Positions 12,901 through 22,651 of a DNA stretch of 64,000 nt are shown here, one piece after another. Positions within the stretch are counted from its first letter, which is position 1. Each line of letters opens with the position of its first letter. Position numbers and translations under genes: made by a program. Source of the DNA: Eublepharis macularius (lineage: Eukaryota; Chordata; Lepidosauria; Squamata; Eublepharidae). Under the pieces are notes generated by a model that was not told the origin of the DNA, made no database searches, and saw only the letters and a program-made list of their open reading frames with translations. The stretch lies in the NCBI RefSeq assembly GCF_028583425.1, contig NC_072800.1:9065001-9129000 (forward strand). The letters are read 5' to 3'.

Positions 12901-15900
12901 GAAAGCGGCCTCACCGGCGCAGGGTTCGGCACGGCCGCCCCGAAGCGCGTCTTCCACCCGATCGGATCCGAGACCAGCTTCGGAACCGAGGATCGTGGTG
13001 CCGAATCCCCGTTCGGAACCGACGACCAGCCCGATTCCGATCAGAGCGAAGCGGTCGAAGCCGAGGTCCCCTTCGAAGTCGAGGAGCGCATCGGTTCCGA
13101 GGTCTTCTTCGGAGCCACCGGCCAAGAAGAAGAAGGCCAAGCATCACCACCGGTCGCCGCGTCCTGCACCGCAGGAGGATGTCATTGTGCTTCCTCACAC
13201 GCCTTCCCCGGAACTGGAGGGGGTCTTGGAACTGGTGCCGGAACCAATGGCATTCGAGGTGGTGCCGGGCGAGTTTTCCTCGGGGCCGAGCCCGCGGCCA
13301 CGTCTGAGTCGACCATCACCTGCCCGTCGTTCCCCGGGGCCGGAACCGAGCCCACCACCGAGTCGGAGTCGACCATCGCCTGTCCGTCATTCCCCCTCTG
13401 TTACCGGCCGTGAGCGGCGTCGGTCCGGGGAGAGTGTCGGCTCCGACCGTTCCTTTGCGTCCTGACATCGTCAGGCTTCCTACCTTCCCCCACCGTACCA
13501 CTGCCAGTGGGAAGGGGCACCCACCGGGTTCTCCGGATCGGAACCGAGGCCTTCGACGTCGAGGCAAGCGTGGTTCCCCCCACCAATCCAGGGTGAGGAG
13601 TCACGGCTCGGTTCCGAGGAGGAAGACGTGGAGAGCCTGGGGGACTACCATTCCGAGTCCTGGTCCGAGCCTTCACCAGTCGATGACGTGGTGCCGAGCA
13701 CCGGCTCACCATACGAGGACCTGAGGATTTACTCGGACCAGATGGCACGGATGGCTCAGGTGCTGGAGATGGACATCTCCTCAGCAGCCCCCCAGACCAA
13801 GGACAAGCTCCTGAAAAGGATCTACGGAGACAATCCGGCGTCCATCGGCTTCCCCATGCTCGAGGGTATTGAGGAAATCGTGGAAAGGGTGTGGAAGGTG
13901 CCCTGTGACCAGCCTCCGACATCCAAGCGGATCGAGCAGCTCTATAAAATTAAGCAGGGCACCTGGCAAGCGTTGGTGAAACACCCTCCACCATCCTCTC
14001 TGGTCACGGAGGAATTCAACCCCCAGCGTTCAGGCCACACTTCTGTGCCGGCCGACAAGGAGAGCAGGAAGCTTGATGCGCTTGGCAGACGGCAATACAC
14101 GGTTGCTTCGCTGGGCCTTAGGATCGCCAACTACCAGACCATCATGGCTAGTTATCAACTCTATCTCTGGGAGAAGTTGGCGTCCTATGTTGGAGACCTC
14201 CCACCTGAACAGAAGGCGGTGGTATCCCTGCTGCAGACTGAGGCTGTGAGGCTGTCTAAGCAGCAGATGAATGCGGGGAGTCACGCTGCCGACACTGCTG
14301 CACGGGGAATGGCTTCGGCGGTGGTCCTCAGGCGCCACTCCTGGTTGCAGTCGACCGCCCTGTCTCAGGAGGTGCGTTCCAGGGTGGAGAGCATGCCCTT
14401 TGAGGGGGACTCGCTGTTCTCCAAATCCACCGACGAGACCCTGAAAAAGAAGGAGGACAGGCAGACGGCGAGGTCCTTGGGGCTGGCTCCTGCGGACAAG
14501 CCCACCTCCAGGCCACGGTACGCCCCCCTTACCACTACCAGGGCAGATACCAGCAGCAGCGGCCAGGCTACCAGTATCCTGCCTACCCGCAGCGGACCTA
14601 CCCTCCTGCACAGCAACAGAGGAGGCGTAGACCCTTCAAGCCTCGCCCGTCACAGCCGCCGGCCCAGCAGAGAGATCAGCAGGGCGCCGGGAGGCAGTAC
14701 TGACGGGTCGCGCCAGCTGTATCCCCAAATTTTTCGGACAGACTGAGTCCACTCCTCGCTGAGTGGGAGTCAATAACATCTGACTCATGGGTCTTAACAG
14801 TTGTTGAGAAGGGATACGGGCTGGAGTTCGTTGAGCTGCCTAGATGCAGTTCACCCCTGACAGCTGTCAATAATACTATGGTCGAGCTGGATGCGGAGAT
14901 CGTGTCGCTCTTGGCCAAGGGTGCTGTGGAAGAATTGGCCTATGAGGACTCTGTAAGGGGGTTCTTCTCTAGGTTCTTCCTGGTTCCCAAGAAGGATGGG
15001 GGCTTGCGTCCCATTTTAGATCTGAGGGGCCTTAATGCCTTCCTCAAGGTGACCAAATTCAAGATGGTTACATTGGCGGCTGTGATCGCCTTGCTGAAAC
15101 AGGGGGATTGGTTTGCGGTCCTTGACTTGAAGGACACATATTTTCACGTGGGAATACGGGAGGAGCACAGGAAATACCTGAGCTTCGTTTACCGGCAAAG
15201 GGTTTTCCGGTATAAGGTGCTTCCCTTTGGCCTATCCACTGCCCCACGAGTGTTCACGAAATGTGTGGCCCCTGTGGTCTCCTTCCTTCGGGAAGAGGGC
15301 TGTACCATCTTTCCATACCTCGATGACTGGCTCATTGTGGCTGACTCAGAGTCTAGGCTGGTGCAGGACATTGGCTTAGTACTTAGCACTTGTCAACGCC
15401 TGGGGCTCTTGGTAAACTTTGAAAAATCCAAACTAGTGCCCAGCTGCAAGGTTTCCTACATTGGTGCACTGTTGGACTCTGTGGAGGGTAAGGCTCTGCT
15501 CCCCTTGGAGAGAGCTAGGTCCCTAAGGGGTCTTGTGTCCATGTTTAAAAGGAACCGTTTCCAGTCCGTGGGCACTATCCAGTGCTTATTAGGGCATATG
15601 GCAGCGGCCACCTCTGTGGTGCCCTTCGCTAGGCTGCGTATGCGCCCTCTCCAGAACTGGTTTGTGCGGAGGTACGATGCTCAGCAGCACCCTCCGTCCC
15701 TCAAATTCTCTATCCCGAGGGTCATCCTATCCTCCTTGGACTGGTGGCTGTCTGATGACCATTTGTTTAAAGGGACCCCTTTTGTCTGTCAGCATCCTGA
15801 CATCACGGTTACCACTGATGCCTCTCTATTGGGATGGGGGGCTTATTGTGATGAGGTGTGTGTGCAAGATGTCTGGTCTGAGAGGGAAAAGACGCTCCAT

Positions 15901-18900
15901 ATTAATGTGCTTGAACTAAGAGCCATTCGTTTCGCACTTGTGTCCCTTACAGCACTGCTGAAAAATCGCCAGGTGTTGGTGCAGACGGACAACACGACTG
16001 CCATGTACTACGTAAATCAGCAGGGGGGCACAGTGTCCATGGCCCTGTGCCGGGAAGCCACGCTCACTTGGCAGTGGGCAATCAGGAATGGCGTGACAAT
16101 TCGTGCTATACACGTGGCAGGGTCAGACAATGCCCGAGCGGATACCCTGAGCAGGGTCCTTCTGCTGGACCACGAGTGGGAACTGAACGTAGAGTACATT
16201 GGGCCGATCTTTCGGATGTGGGGTCATCCGGATATAGATGTGTTCGCAACTGCAGCGAATACCAAGGCCCAGACATTCTGTTCGAGGGCGGGGAGCGACC
16301 CCCTCTCTATTGGGAATGCCTTCCAGTGTATGTGGACTCAGGGATTGCACTATATGTTTCCCCCGTTCCCTTTGATTCCAAGGGTCCTATGCAAACTGGA
16401 GGCGGACGGGACAGACTGCATCCTGGTGGCCCCGTTTTGGCCCCGGCAGGTTTGGTTCCCAAAGCTCCTACGGATGTCCCAACGGACATATGTCAGTCTG
16501 CCCCCTCGTCAGGACCTCCTTCTGAACGGGGACTTAGTCCATCATGACCCCGGGAAACTGCACCTGACGGCTTGGCGGATCCTTCCTCCCCTGTAGGTTT
16601 TTCGGATCAGGTGAAGAAGGTCCTCTTGAATGCTCGCAGACCATCCACTAGGCGCTCTTATGCGGCCAAGTGGCGCAGGTTCGAAATTTGGGCACTTGCT
16701 AAAGGGGTGGTGCCTGCCAGCAGCCCCCTAGGGGTTGTATTCGATTACTTGTGCCACCTGCGTGACCTGGGCCTGAAGGTTTCCTCTCTTAAGGTCCACC
16801 TTGCGGCTATCTCTGCTGCTCACACCAGAGTTGATGGTGGTACAGTTTTTTCTCACCCTCAATCCCGTCAATTCCTTAAGGGCATGTTCAACCTATACCC
16901 ACCTGTGTCAGCACCGGTACCCCAGTGGTCGCTTTCCCTGGTGCTCTCACAGCTTATGTTGCCTCCGTTCGAACCTCTAGCAACCTGCCCCTTGGACATG
17001 TTATCGTACAAGGTGGCATTCCTGGTGGCCGTAACATCGGCCAGAAGGGTCAGTGAGCTGTCTGCGTTGCGGTCTGACCCTCCCTTCCTTGTGTTTCATC
17101 CGAACAAGGTGGTCCTGCGTCCCTGCCTAGGTTTCCTACCTAAGGTGGTGTCCGCCTTCCATCTCTCGCAGGATATTGCATTGCCTGCGTTTTTTCCTCA
17201 CCCTTCCTCGAAGGGGGAGAAGGCCCTCCATTCCCTAGACTTGAAGAGGGCCATAGCCTATTATCTGGATAGGACGAAAGGATTCCGGTCGAGCCCTCAC
17301 CTGTTTGTGTGCTTTGGGGCCAAGGACAAGGGTAACAGGGCTTCTTCACAGACCCTGTCTAGGTGGATTGTAACGGCCATTAGCAAGGCCTATTCCCTGG
17401 CAGGGGTAGCTTGCCCGCTTCATGTCAGGGCCCACTCCACGCGGTCCCAAGCATCCTCCTCGGCGCTACTCAGAGGTGTGCCCCTGGCTAACATTTGCAA
17501 AGCGGCCACATGGTCCTCTGCAGACACCTTTGTCAGGCACAATGCCATAGATGTCAATGCCGAGCAGGATGTTTCGGTGGCCAAGGCTGTTCTACACTCC
17601 CTTTTTTCCTAAGGGAGTCTTGGAAAGGGTTTCTTGGCGTACCTGCTAGGTACCCTTGAGTGAAAGAGTGTATATATGTATATTTATGTGTCTCTATATA
17701 TATGTAAATATTGGATACTTATTTATCACTACACAGTTTGTATAGATGTATGTATGTATATCTATAGTGTTGTTGTTCTTGTTCTTTAATAAAATTGTGT
17801 TGGATTTCACCCCACCTTCCTTATTGTGTGAAGCTTGGTACACTCCCATGTGTGGAGGCACAGAAGAACGAAGATGAAAACAGGGTTAACATACCTGTAA
17901 CTTATGTTCATCGAGTTCTTCTGTGCTGACACACAACCCTCCCTCCTACCCCGCTGTGAATTCCAATGCACGACACTGTGATGGCTGTAACGGGAATTGG
18001 TGTTTTTAAGGTGTTATGGCTAAGGGTATTGGTCAAGCGGCGGCAAAGGAGAACTGAGGGAAGGGGCCGTTGGTCGCTGGAGGAGCATGTGACCGTTTGG
18101 GCGGGAAAACGGTCGCTGAGGCGCGCGACAAACGGCCCCCTTCGGAGCCATAGAAGCTATAGAAAATTCTCCGGCGGCTGGCCTGCGCCTGCGCAGTCCC
18201 CATGTGTGTCAGCACAGAAGAACTCGATGAACATAAGTTACAGGTATGTTAACCCTGTTTTATAGCAGTCTTGGACATATGATGGTGTCTGTTGAGTCAG
18301 ACCATTAGTCCATATAGCCCACTGTTGTATATACTTAGAAGCAGTGGGTTTCAGGATCTTGGCTACAAACTGTACCCGATCCTGCAGCTGGAGATCCTTT
18401 TAACTGGACAGGCCAGTGTGTGAACCTTCGGACCTTCTGCATGCAAAGTATGTTCTCTGCTACACTCCTGCCATCTAGAAAAAAACTTACTTGAAAAATT
18501 GGACGTTCTGAACTCTTGTGTTAATTTTGAAAATGCCATAGAATTCCTTGTTCTTAGATCCAGAGGAGTTAGCTGTGTTAGTCTGTAGTAGCAAAATCAA
18601 AAAGAGCCCAGCAGCACCACCAAGACCAACCAATTCCACTGCAGCACAAGCCTTCGATAACCACAGCCCTCCATCTGGCGGGGAGGGCTTGTGCTGCAGT
18701 GGAATTATTGAAGGCTTGTGCTGCACTGGAATTGGATGGTCTTGGTGGTGCTGCTGGGCTCTTTTTGATTTTGCTACTACAGACTAACACGGCTAACTCC
18801 TTTGAACCTTTACACAAGCAAACTGATCCCCACATCAAAAGGAGCTGTTTGCATCCCCACATCAAAAGGAGTTGTTTACATCCCTCCTCTCCTCCCCCTC

Positions 18901-21103
18901 CCCTCTCCTCCTCTATATTTGACCAGTTTCTTTCTGCCCTCCATGCATCTGACGAAGAGAACTGTGATTCTTGAAAGCTTATGCTACAATAAAGTTGGTT
19001 AGTCTTAAAGGTGCTGCTGGACTCTTCTTGTTCTTAGAAAACTTGTCTCTTTAGTAGTACATTCTTTTGGCAGGAATTTAAACCATGTACTAGCCCTTTT
19101 AACAACAAACATTTAGAGTTTTATAACAAGCTCAGATATTATGCCGTATGCTCCTTTTATCTGTTTGAAATTCAAATTGAAGAACTAGTCCAGTCAGGCT
19201 GGCCCTGCAAGGCACTGCCGCCACCACCAAGCCCTTAAAGCTCCGAGAGAGGCTTGCCCGAACCCTTCACAGGGCTAGATTATCTCTGTTATGTTAACTA
19301 GGTGTGCATACCTTTTTGTAAATCACAGTAGGTTGCCAACTTCCCCTCTTAAACCTTGAATAGTTGGACAGCATATTCTTGAAGCGAAGATGTTTTTAAA
19401 AATGGAAATACTTAATTTTAGTGTTACTGTTACCTTTTTCTGGACTCTTTAAATGGACTGGTTCCATTTTTTTATTTTAAAAGATTTATATTCAGGGCTG
19501 GTGCCTGAGTTTCTGGTTCCTGAGGCCGGGGGTGGGGGGCAGCATCAGGGCTGTTACCACCCCTGCGCACATGCGTGCGCTCACACCCAGACTACTGCGT
19601 TGCCTCGCACCGCCCTGGCCACCTGCCACACCTGGCCCGCAGCTGTGTTCTAGCAGCGGCAGCAGCAGCACGGGGCAACTTAGAACCGGACCAAACAAGA
19701 CGAGGGTCGCGCAAGTTTTCTTGGGAAATGTAGGAGACGCCTTCCCCTTTCTGCCGCTGCTCACTGCCCCTCTCTGAACGTGTGTGTTTGTGTGGGGGGG
19801 GGGGTGGAGCTCCGAGGCATCCCTTTTTTCTCCTGCCTGTCGCCTCACAAACTGGAAAGGAGTGGAGGAAAAGTGATAAGTTTCTTTTGGGGGACTGAGG
19901 GGGGGATGGGATGGAATAATTCAGAAGAAAGCGAAGGGGAAGGAGAAAGCGGGAAGGACCCAGAGAAACAGCTGTGCCTCAGGGTGTGCGCTTTGAATGA
20001 GCTGCTGAAGACTCAAATCCTTCTTCCAGGCACAAGCCCCCCTCCCCACCCCCGACGCGAGGGCGTCCTGGGAGAGAGCAGCAGCAGCCCACCCCGGAAT
20101 TTTCTTTGGGTGCCCTTGCGTCCAGCAGGCTTGTGCACAGCATTTGGGAGAGGGAACCCAAGCCAGTTACTAACTGCTGTACAGAAGCTTATGGAGACTG
20201 CTAATGATAACAATAATAAAAAGTGCCATCAAGTCATTACCAACTTATGGCACCCCCTCAGGGGGTTTTCATGGCAAGAGATGAGCAGAGGTGGTTTGCC
20301 ATTGTCTTCCTCTGTGTAGCACCCCCGGTGTTCCTTGGTGGTCTCCTGCCCAGGTACTGACCATGGCCAACCCTGCTCAACTTCCAAGCTCTGAATAGTC
20401 AGTGGTGTTTAGGCTGCTCTGTGGAGACTGCAAGTCTGGGTCATTTAATGGATTATTTAATGAGTGAACATCGTACAGTTGTTTCTAATCATCCCCATGC
20501 AGTGCTCACATTGGATTGCAACTGAGGCATGTATTGTGACTCAATTGAACATTTAGATGTGGTGCTTTTGAGCACAGGACTTCTGTTTCTTACAAGACTA
20601 AATATCATCACTCTTGTGGTTTCATTTCTTTTGTCACAGGTTCTCCCAGAGAACTTCAGTGATTGCAAACAGAAGAAGAAGGGGCTAGTGAAAAAGGTTC
20701 AGGTAAGAAATGTGCTAAGACATACTTGACTAAATGCAAAATGGATGTAGAACTTCCAGATTTAAAGGGGAACTATATAATTTCCAAAAGATGCTGCTTC
20801 TACTAAATCCTCAGAAAAAACACACATGGATGGCTCAGGGAGATGCCTCGGAAAATGGACAAGGACTATATACTGTTTTACTGGGTACTGTCTGTTCATG
20901 TAGATATCCTCCTGGGTAATTTCCACAATGTTATAGATGTCAAGTGTAATTACATATGCTTTGTTTTAGCAGTGTTTCATCTCTGCATTTGGATTTATGC
21001 TTGTTTTCAAATTTCTGCAACCCATACTCTTGTATTTGTTCATTGAATGTCCTAGCCGTTGACTTGTACTGTGTAATCTACTTTGTCTCAGTGAGAAAGA
21101 TAT

Positions 21104-21170
<67 letters not shown>

Positions 21171-22651
21171 CGAGGGTGGTAATACTTTAAAAGCAAAACA
21201 AGACTAAATGCACATTTGTCTCAAGAATAAATAGCTGTAGTTGTCCCTGGCAAATGTTTACATAACCTGAAGTGAAAGAGAGGAAACTTGTAATTTCCTT
21301 TAAAATTGTCAAGTCTGGTTTCCAAGTACATGACTCAAGTTCAGTTGAGCCTCTTTACAGGTGTGCAAGGAAATGTGGTGCTCAAAGCAGAGTCTCTGTT
21401 CTTGCAAATGGCATTTCCTGTTCAAGGCGCCGTAAGCTTCTTTGTAAATTTAGGAATGCTTAAAGAAATTGCAGGGCAGTATGAACCTCAGGAACTTGCT
21501 CCCTAGATTCAAAATGTATTTATTGATTTGTATACGTTATTTATAGTCTGCCTTTCTCACTGAGACCCAAGGTGGATCACACAGCATGAGTCAATATGAT
21601 CAACAGCTGGGACATCTAATAGGGTTTGGATAGCAGAAATTTGAAAACAAACAGAAATCTGATGAAACAATGGTAAAACAAATTATAAGCATTTTAACAT
21701 GGTGTGTTAAAAGATGCAAAAATTATACAGCGGGATCCGTTTCATGGGTCTTTAGTGTCCTCATTGCTGTTCAGATCAATGGATGAGAGGGCGTGTTCTT
21801 GGGCTGCATGCAGCCTCCAGTGAGCCACGGAAGTCGGAAGCAAGCCTCAGGAATGCACACGATTGCCACTCTGATGTGAAGTGGATCCCACCCCTGTCAA
21901 CCTTAAATATGTTTAGCATTGCACCAGTACTAACCATGATTAGCACTAACCAAGCTGTATCCTGCCCAGGGCTTGTAAGCCCACTCTCATTTCAACCTCT
22001 TTAAAATCCTGGTTGGCACTGGTGCGGATGATACACAAAATCATGGATAAGCTTACTCTGTACGTTAATAATCCTTGTAGCACAGAGCTTTATGTTTGTT
22101 TTTATTGTTCCCTTCCTTTATCCCTCTTTTTTCTGTATCCCCCTTTTGTTATAATAAAATAAAATATTTTTAAAAATCATGGATAAGCTGGACAAAGGAA
22201 GAGAAGGGAGCAGTCAGAGGTTGTAACAGACTTCTGCTTGTCTGGCGACCAGGACTTGTTTGCTGTTCTCCCTCGCTCCTCCTCTTTTCCTTGGCAAATT
22301 GGACATAGCTTACTACTGGAAAGTTGAAAGGTGGTGTGGGTGGGAGCATCTCTTCCCAATGCTGTCTCTTGATTGGAAAACTCTTGTTACTGGTGCACCA
22401 GCCCTTAGAAGCAAGTTATTTTCGAGTTATTTGTGATTATTTATAATCTAATCCAATAATAAACTGTGCTTGCTGCTGTTCATGTGGTAAAAGTATCACT
22501 CTTGTTTTTTAGATACAGTATTGTGTCGAATCTCCTACTAATTTTTGAATTTTGTTTTCAGGCTTTTCTTGCACAGTGTGATACAGTGGAAGGAAGTATT
22601 GGTCAAGAAATGGATAAGCTACAGTCGAAGAACATGGCTCTGGCAGAATGA
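3896..22651 (+). CDS. BAG1: BAG1, BAG-family HSP70 co-chaperone (3' part, five coding exons)
   Basis: BAG1 binds the HSP70/HSC70 ATPase domain through its C-terminal BAG domain, promotes nucleotide release, and links the chaperone to the proteasome through a ubiquitin-like domain. Joining 3896-3978, 5551-5664, 7020-7127, 20640-20702 and 22562-22651 gives one frame of 151 residues after a split Gly codon, ending in TGA. It matches human BAG1 from GKSLKEM (end of the ubiquitin-like domain) to the terminal NMALAE. Every junction has a GT donor and AG acceptor with matching phase. The BAG helices are encoded from 5551 onward and include [17 protein letters not shown] and [16 protein letters not shown]. 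The first exons (alternative N-termini and most of the ubiquitin-like fold) were not found in 1-3895 and must lie to the left. The fourth intron, 13.5 kb, carries a DIRS-like element. Gene identity is read from the sequence; function is family knowledge. Confidence 0.96.
3979..5550. other. BAG1 intron
   Basis: Host intron between two BAG1 exons. Runs of C/T and poly-G are the only notable composition; no repeat family was recognised with confidence. Confidence 0.5.
5551..5664 (+). CDS. BAG1: BAG1 exon (linker and first BAG helix)
   Basis: 114 nt in phase 0, acceptor ACGTACAG, donor GTAAGT. It encodes [17 protein letters not shown] and on to ELGGIQK, a charged coiled-coil helix aligned with human NSPQEEVELKKLKHLEK. 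Confidence 0.95.
5665..7019. other. BAG1 intron
   Basis: AT-rich intron; nothing recognised beyond simple A/T runs. Confidence 0.5.
7020..7127 (+). CDS. BAG1: BAG1 exon (BAG domain helix)
   Basis: 108 nt in phase 0, acceptor TTGCAG, donor GTGAGT. It encodes [20 protein letters not shown] and then [16 protein letters not shown], matching human [20 protein letters not shown]. Confidence 0.95.
8033..8262 (-). repeat. tRNA-derived SINE, minus orientation
   Basis: In reverse complement this reads a tRNA-like head with GGTTCGAATCC (B-box type) preceded by a GGGAGATCCA block and followed by the CTTGGGCCAGCCACTCTCTC and CCTGCCTTGC blocks typical of squamate tRNA SINEs. Confidence 0.6.
9064..9466 (-). 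mobile_element. LINE 3' end (ORF2 C-terminus and 3' UTR), part 1
   Basis: In minus orientation this half holds [19 protein letters not shown] (C-terminal LINE motif) and then an untranslated tail ending in the repeat GGGCGGATAACAACATTAATAA (reverse view) and AT-rich simple DNA. It is contiguous with 9921-10135 once the LTR between them is set aside. Confidence 0.6.
9467..9920. mobile_element. Solo LTR (chromovirus type) with 5-bp target duplication
   Basis: Starts TGTCAGGTCT and ends TTATCTGACA, flanked on both sides by CCCTG (9462-9466 and 9921-9925). Its outer sequence resembles the LTR at 1097, including the CATGGCAGATAT block at one end. No internal region remains. It interrupts a LINE tail, so it is younger than that LINE. 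Confidence 0.8.
9921..10135 (-). mobile_element. LINE 3' end (ORF2 C-terminus), part 2
   Basis: Minus strand reads [20 protein letters not shown], the conserved block shortly before the C-terminal WNSLP motif of Jockey-group LINE proteins. It continues into part 1 at 9466. Confidence 0.6.
10505..10660 (-). repeat. tRNA SINE fragment, minus orientation
   Basis: Reverse complement carries the GGGTTCAAATCT box-B-like string with the typical CCTGTACAGGGTTGTTGCAA block of squamate SINEs. Diverged. Confidence 0.45.
11336..11535. repeat. Palindromic (snapback) interspersed repeat
   Basis: The left arm AGGGTAGCCATATTGGTCTA...TTTGAGTCTAGTG...AAGCTTTTGAGAGTCAAA pairs with the right arm TTTAACCCTCGAGAGCTTAT...GGACTCGAATC. 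Same family as 18553-18800, 32887-33000 and 59165-59400. No coding capacity. Confidence 0.6.
11567..12165. mobile_element. Solo LTR with 5-bp target duplication
   Basis: Starts TGGCAGTCCT, ends CATCCATGACA, flanked by AATGG at 11562-11566 and 12166-12170. It shares the TTGGTTGAAG and CTTTATTAGAGAT-type block with the LTR at 1097, so it is a relative of the same chromovirus family. No internal part remains. Confidence 0.75.
12171..12395 (+). repeat. DIRS-like element, left inverted terminal repeat
   Basis: Matches the reverse complement of 18033-18260. The shared part includes CTGACACACATGGGGACTGC and the CCGGCGGC...AACGG stretch. Confidence 0.9.
12563..14746 (+). pseudogene. DIRS-like gag-type region
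   Basis: A zinc-knuckle-like N-terminus with paired Cys and His residues ([20 protein letters not shown]), a long Arg/Ser/Pro-rich middle and a conserved helical C-terminal part. This is the usual layout of the first protein of DIRS elements. The region is treated as a fossil with about one break. Confidence 0.8.
14878..16596 (+). mobile_element. DIRS-like reverse transcriptase and RNase H
   Basis: One 572-codon frame. Reverse transcriptase blocks ([29 protein letters not shown] and YLDDWL) are followed by an RNase H part with [13 protein letters not shown] and [17 protein letters not shown]. The order and spacing are those of DIRS-group elements; the frame overlaps the next one by 25 nt, as is common in the group. 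Confidence 0.93.
16572..17612 (+). mobile_element. DIRS-like tyrosine recombinase
   Basis: A 346-codon frame with the N-terminal [14 protein letters not shown] block and the recombinase core motifs SARRVSEL and [14 protein letters not shown] elements use such a recombinase in place of an integrase to insert a circular copy, which fits the lack of a clear target duplication here. Confidence 0.9.
17846..17934 (+). repeat. DIRS internal complementary region
   Basis: Two abutting pieces: about 17848-17879 is the reverse complement of the left end (12196-12227), and 17879-17934 is the reverse complement of the right end (18204-18259). This is the hallmark of DIRS1-type elements, where it templates the circular junction. 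Confidence 0.88.
18033..18260 (-). repeat. DIRS-like element, right inverted terminal repeat
   Basis: The reverse complement matches 12171-12395 with very few differences; the outermost part is repeated in the internal complementary region. Confidence 0.9.
18263..18480 (-). repeat. tRNA-derived SINE, minus orientation
   Basis: Reverse complement has a tRNA-like head with TTTGCATGCAGAAGGTC and then a body with GTCCAGTTAAAAGGATCTCC and GGACTAATGGTCTGACTCAA, a common squamate SINE. It ends against the DIRS right end. Confidence 0.6.
18553..18800. repeat. Long palindromic snapback element
   Basis: Arms of about 65 nt (18569-18632 and 18734-18797) are near-perfect inverted repeats: GTTAGCTGTGTTAGTCTGTA... 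against ...TACTACAGACTAACACGGCT. The centre holds a second, smaller inverted repeat around GGCTTGTGCTGCA. Both strands are open for 80-95 codons by symmetry only. Confidence 0.8.
18830..19030. repeat. Tail of the palindromic repeat family
   Basis: Contains TCTGACGAAGAGAACTGTGA, CTTGAAAGCTTATGCTACAA and TAGTCTTAAAGGTGCTGCTG, the standard half of the same family seen at 32887-33000. Confidence 0.6.
19031..20200. other. BAG1 intron, GC-rich patch at 19500-20160
   Basis: Around 19490-20160 the DNA is GC-rich with GCAGCAGCAGCA and poly-G strings and several overlapping open frames on both strands, none resembling a known protein. It may be part of an unrecognised transposon; no ends were found. 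Confidence 0.35.
20207..20405 (-). repeat. 5S-rRNA-derived SINE, minus orientation
   Basis: Reverse complement reads the 5S-like block AGCTTGGAAGTTGAGCAGGG and GACCACCAAGGAACACC, then the body AATGGCAAACCACCTCTGC and CTTGCCATGAAAACCCCCTG, ending TGACTTGATGGCACTT. It is a diverged SINE, not a 5S rRNA gene. Confidence 0.75.
20640..20702 (+). CDS. BAG1: BAG1 exon (BAG domain)
   Basis: 63 nt in phase 0, acceptor GTCACAG, donor GTAAGA. It encodes [20 protein letters not shown] and Q. It lies 13.5 kb downstream of the previous exon, the interval being filled mostly by mobile elements. Confidence 0.95.
21100..21168. repeat. (TAA)n microsatellite
   Basis: About 22 uninterrupted TAA/ATA units in a BAG1 intron, following a LINE-like GTCTCAGTGAGAAAGATAT tail. 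Confidence 0.95.
21505..21690 (-). repeat. LINE/SINE 3' tail fragment
   Basis: TTTATAGTCTGCCTTTCTCA and CTGAGACCCAAGGTGGATCA is the reverse of the tail seen at 21060-21100, 56620-56670 and 63560-63600; it is a widespread squamate repeat end. Confidence 0.5.
22562..22651 (+). CDS. BAG1: BAG1 terminal coding exon
   Basis: Acceptor TTTTCAG, then [20 protein letters not shown] and QSKNMALAE, stop TGA. Human ends in STNFALAE. The 3' UTR follows; no clear AATAAA was found in the next 1.3 kb, an ATTAAA lies near 23976, and the mRNA end is not fixed. Confidence 0.95.
   Translation, partial: AFLAQCDTVEGSIGQEMDKLQSKNMALAE

Larger units (their letters stand above)
12171..18260 (+). mobile_element. DIRS-like tyrosine-recombinase retroelement, nearly whole
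   Basis: About 6.1 kb. Inverted terminal repeats lie at the two ends, and a gag-like region, a reverse transcriptase/RNase H frame and a tyrosine recombinase frame follow in DIRS order. An internal complementary region (17846-17934) pairs with both outer ends. It looks close to whole with about one or two breaks. The two terminal repeats are almost identical over some 180 nt, so the insertion appears recent. It sits in sense orientation in the large BAG1 intron. The left border is uncertain by about 25 nt. Confidence 0.93.

Noticed and set aside
12487-13140. 217-codon minus-strand frame
   Set aside because: Shadow of the GC-rich gag-type region of the DIRS-like element on the other strand.
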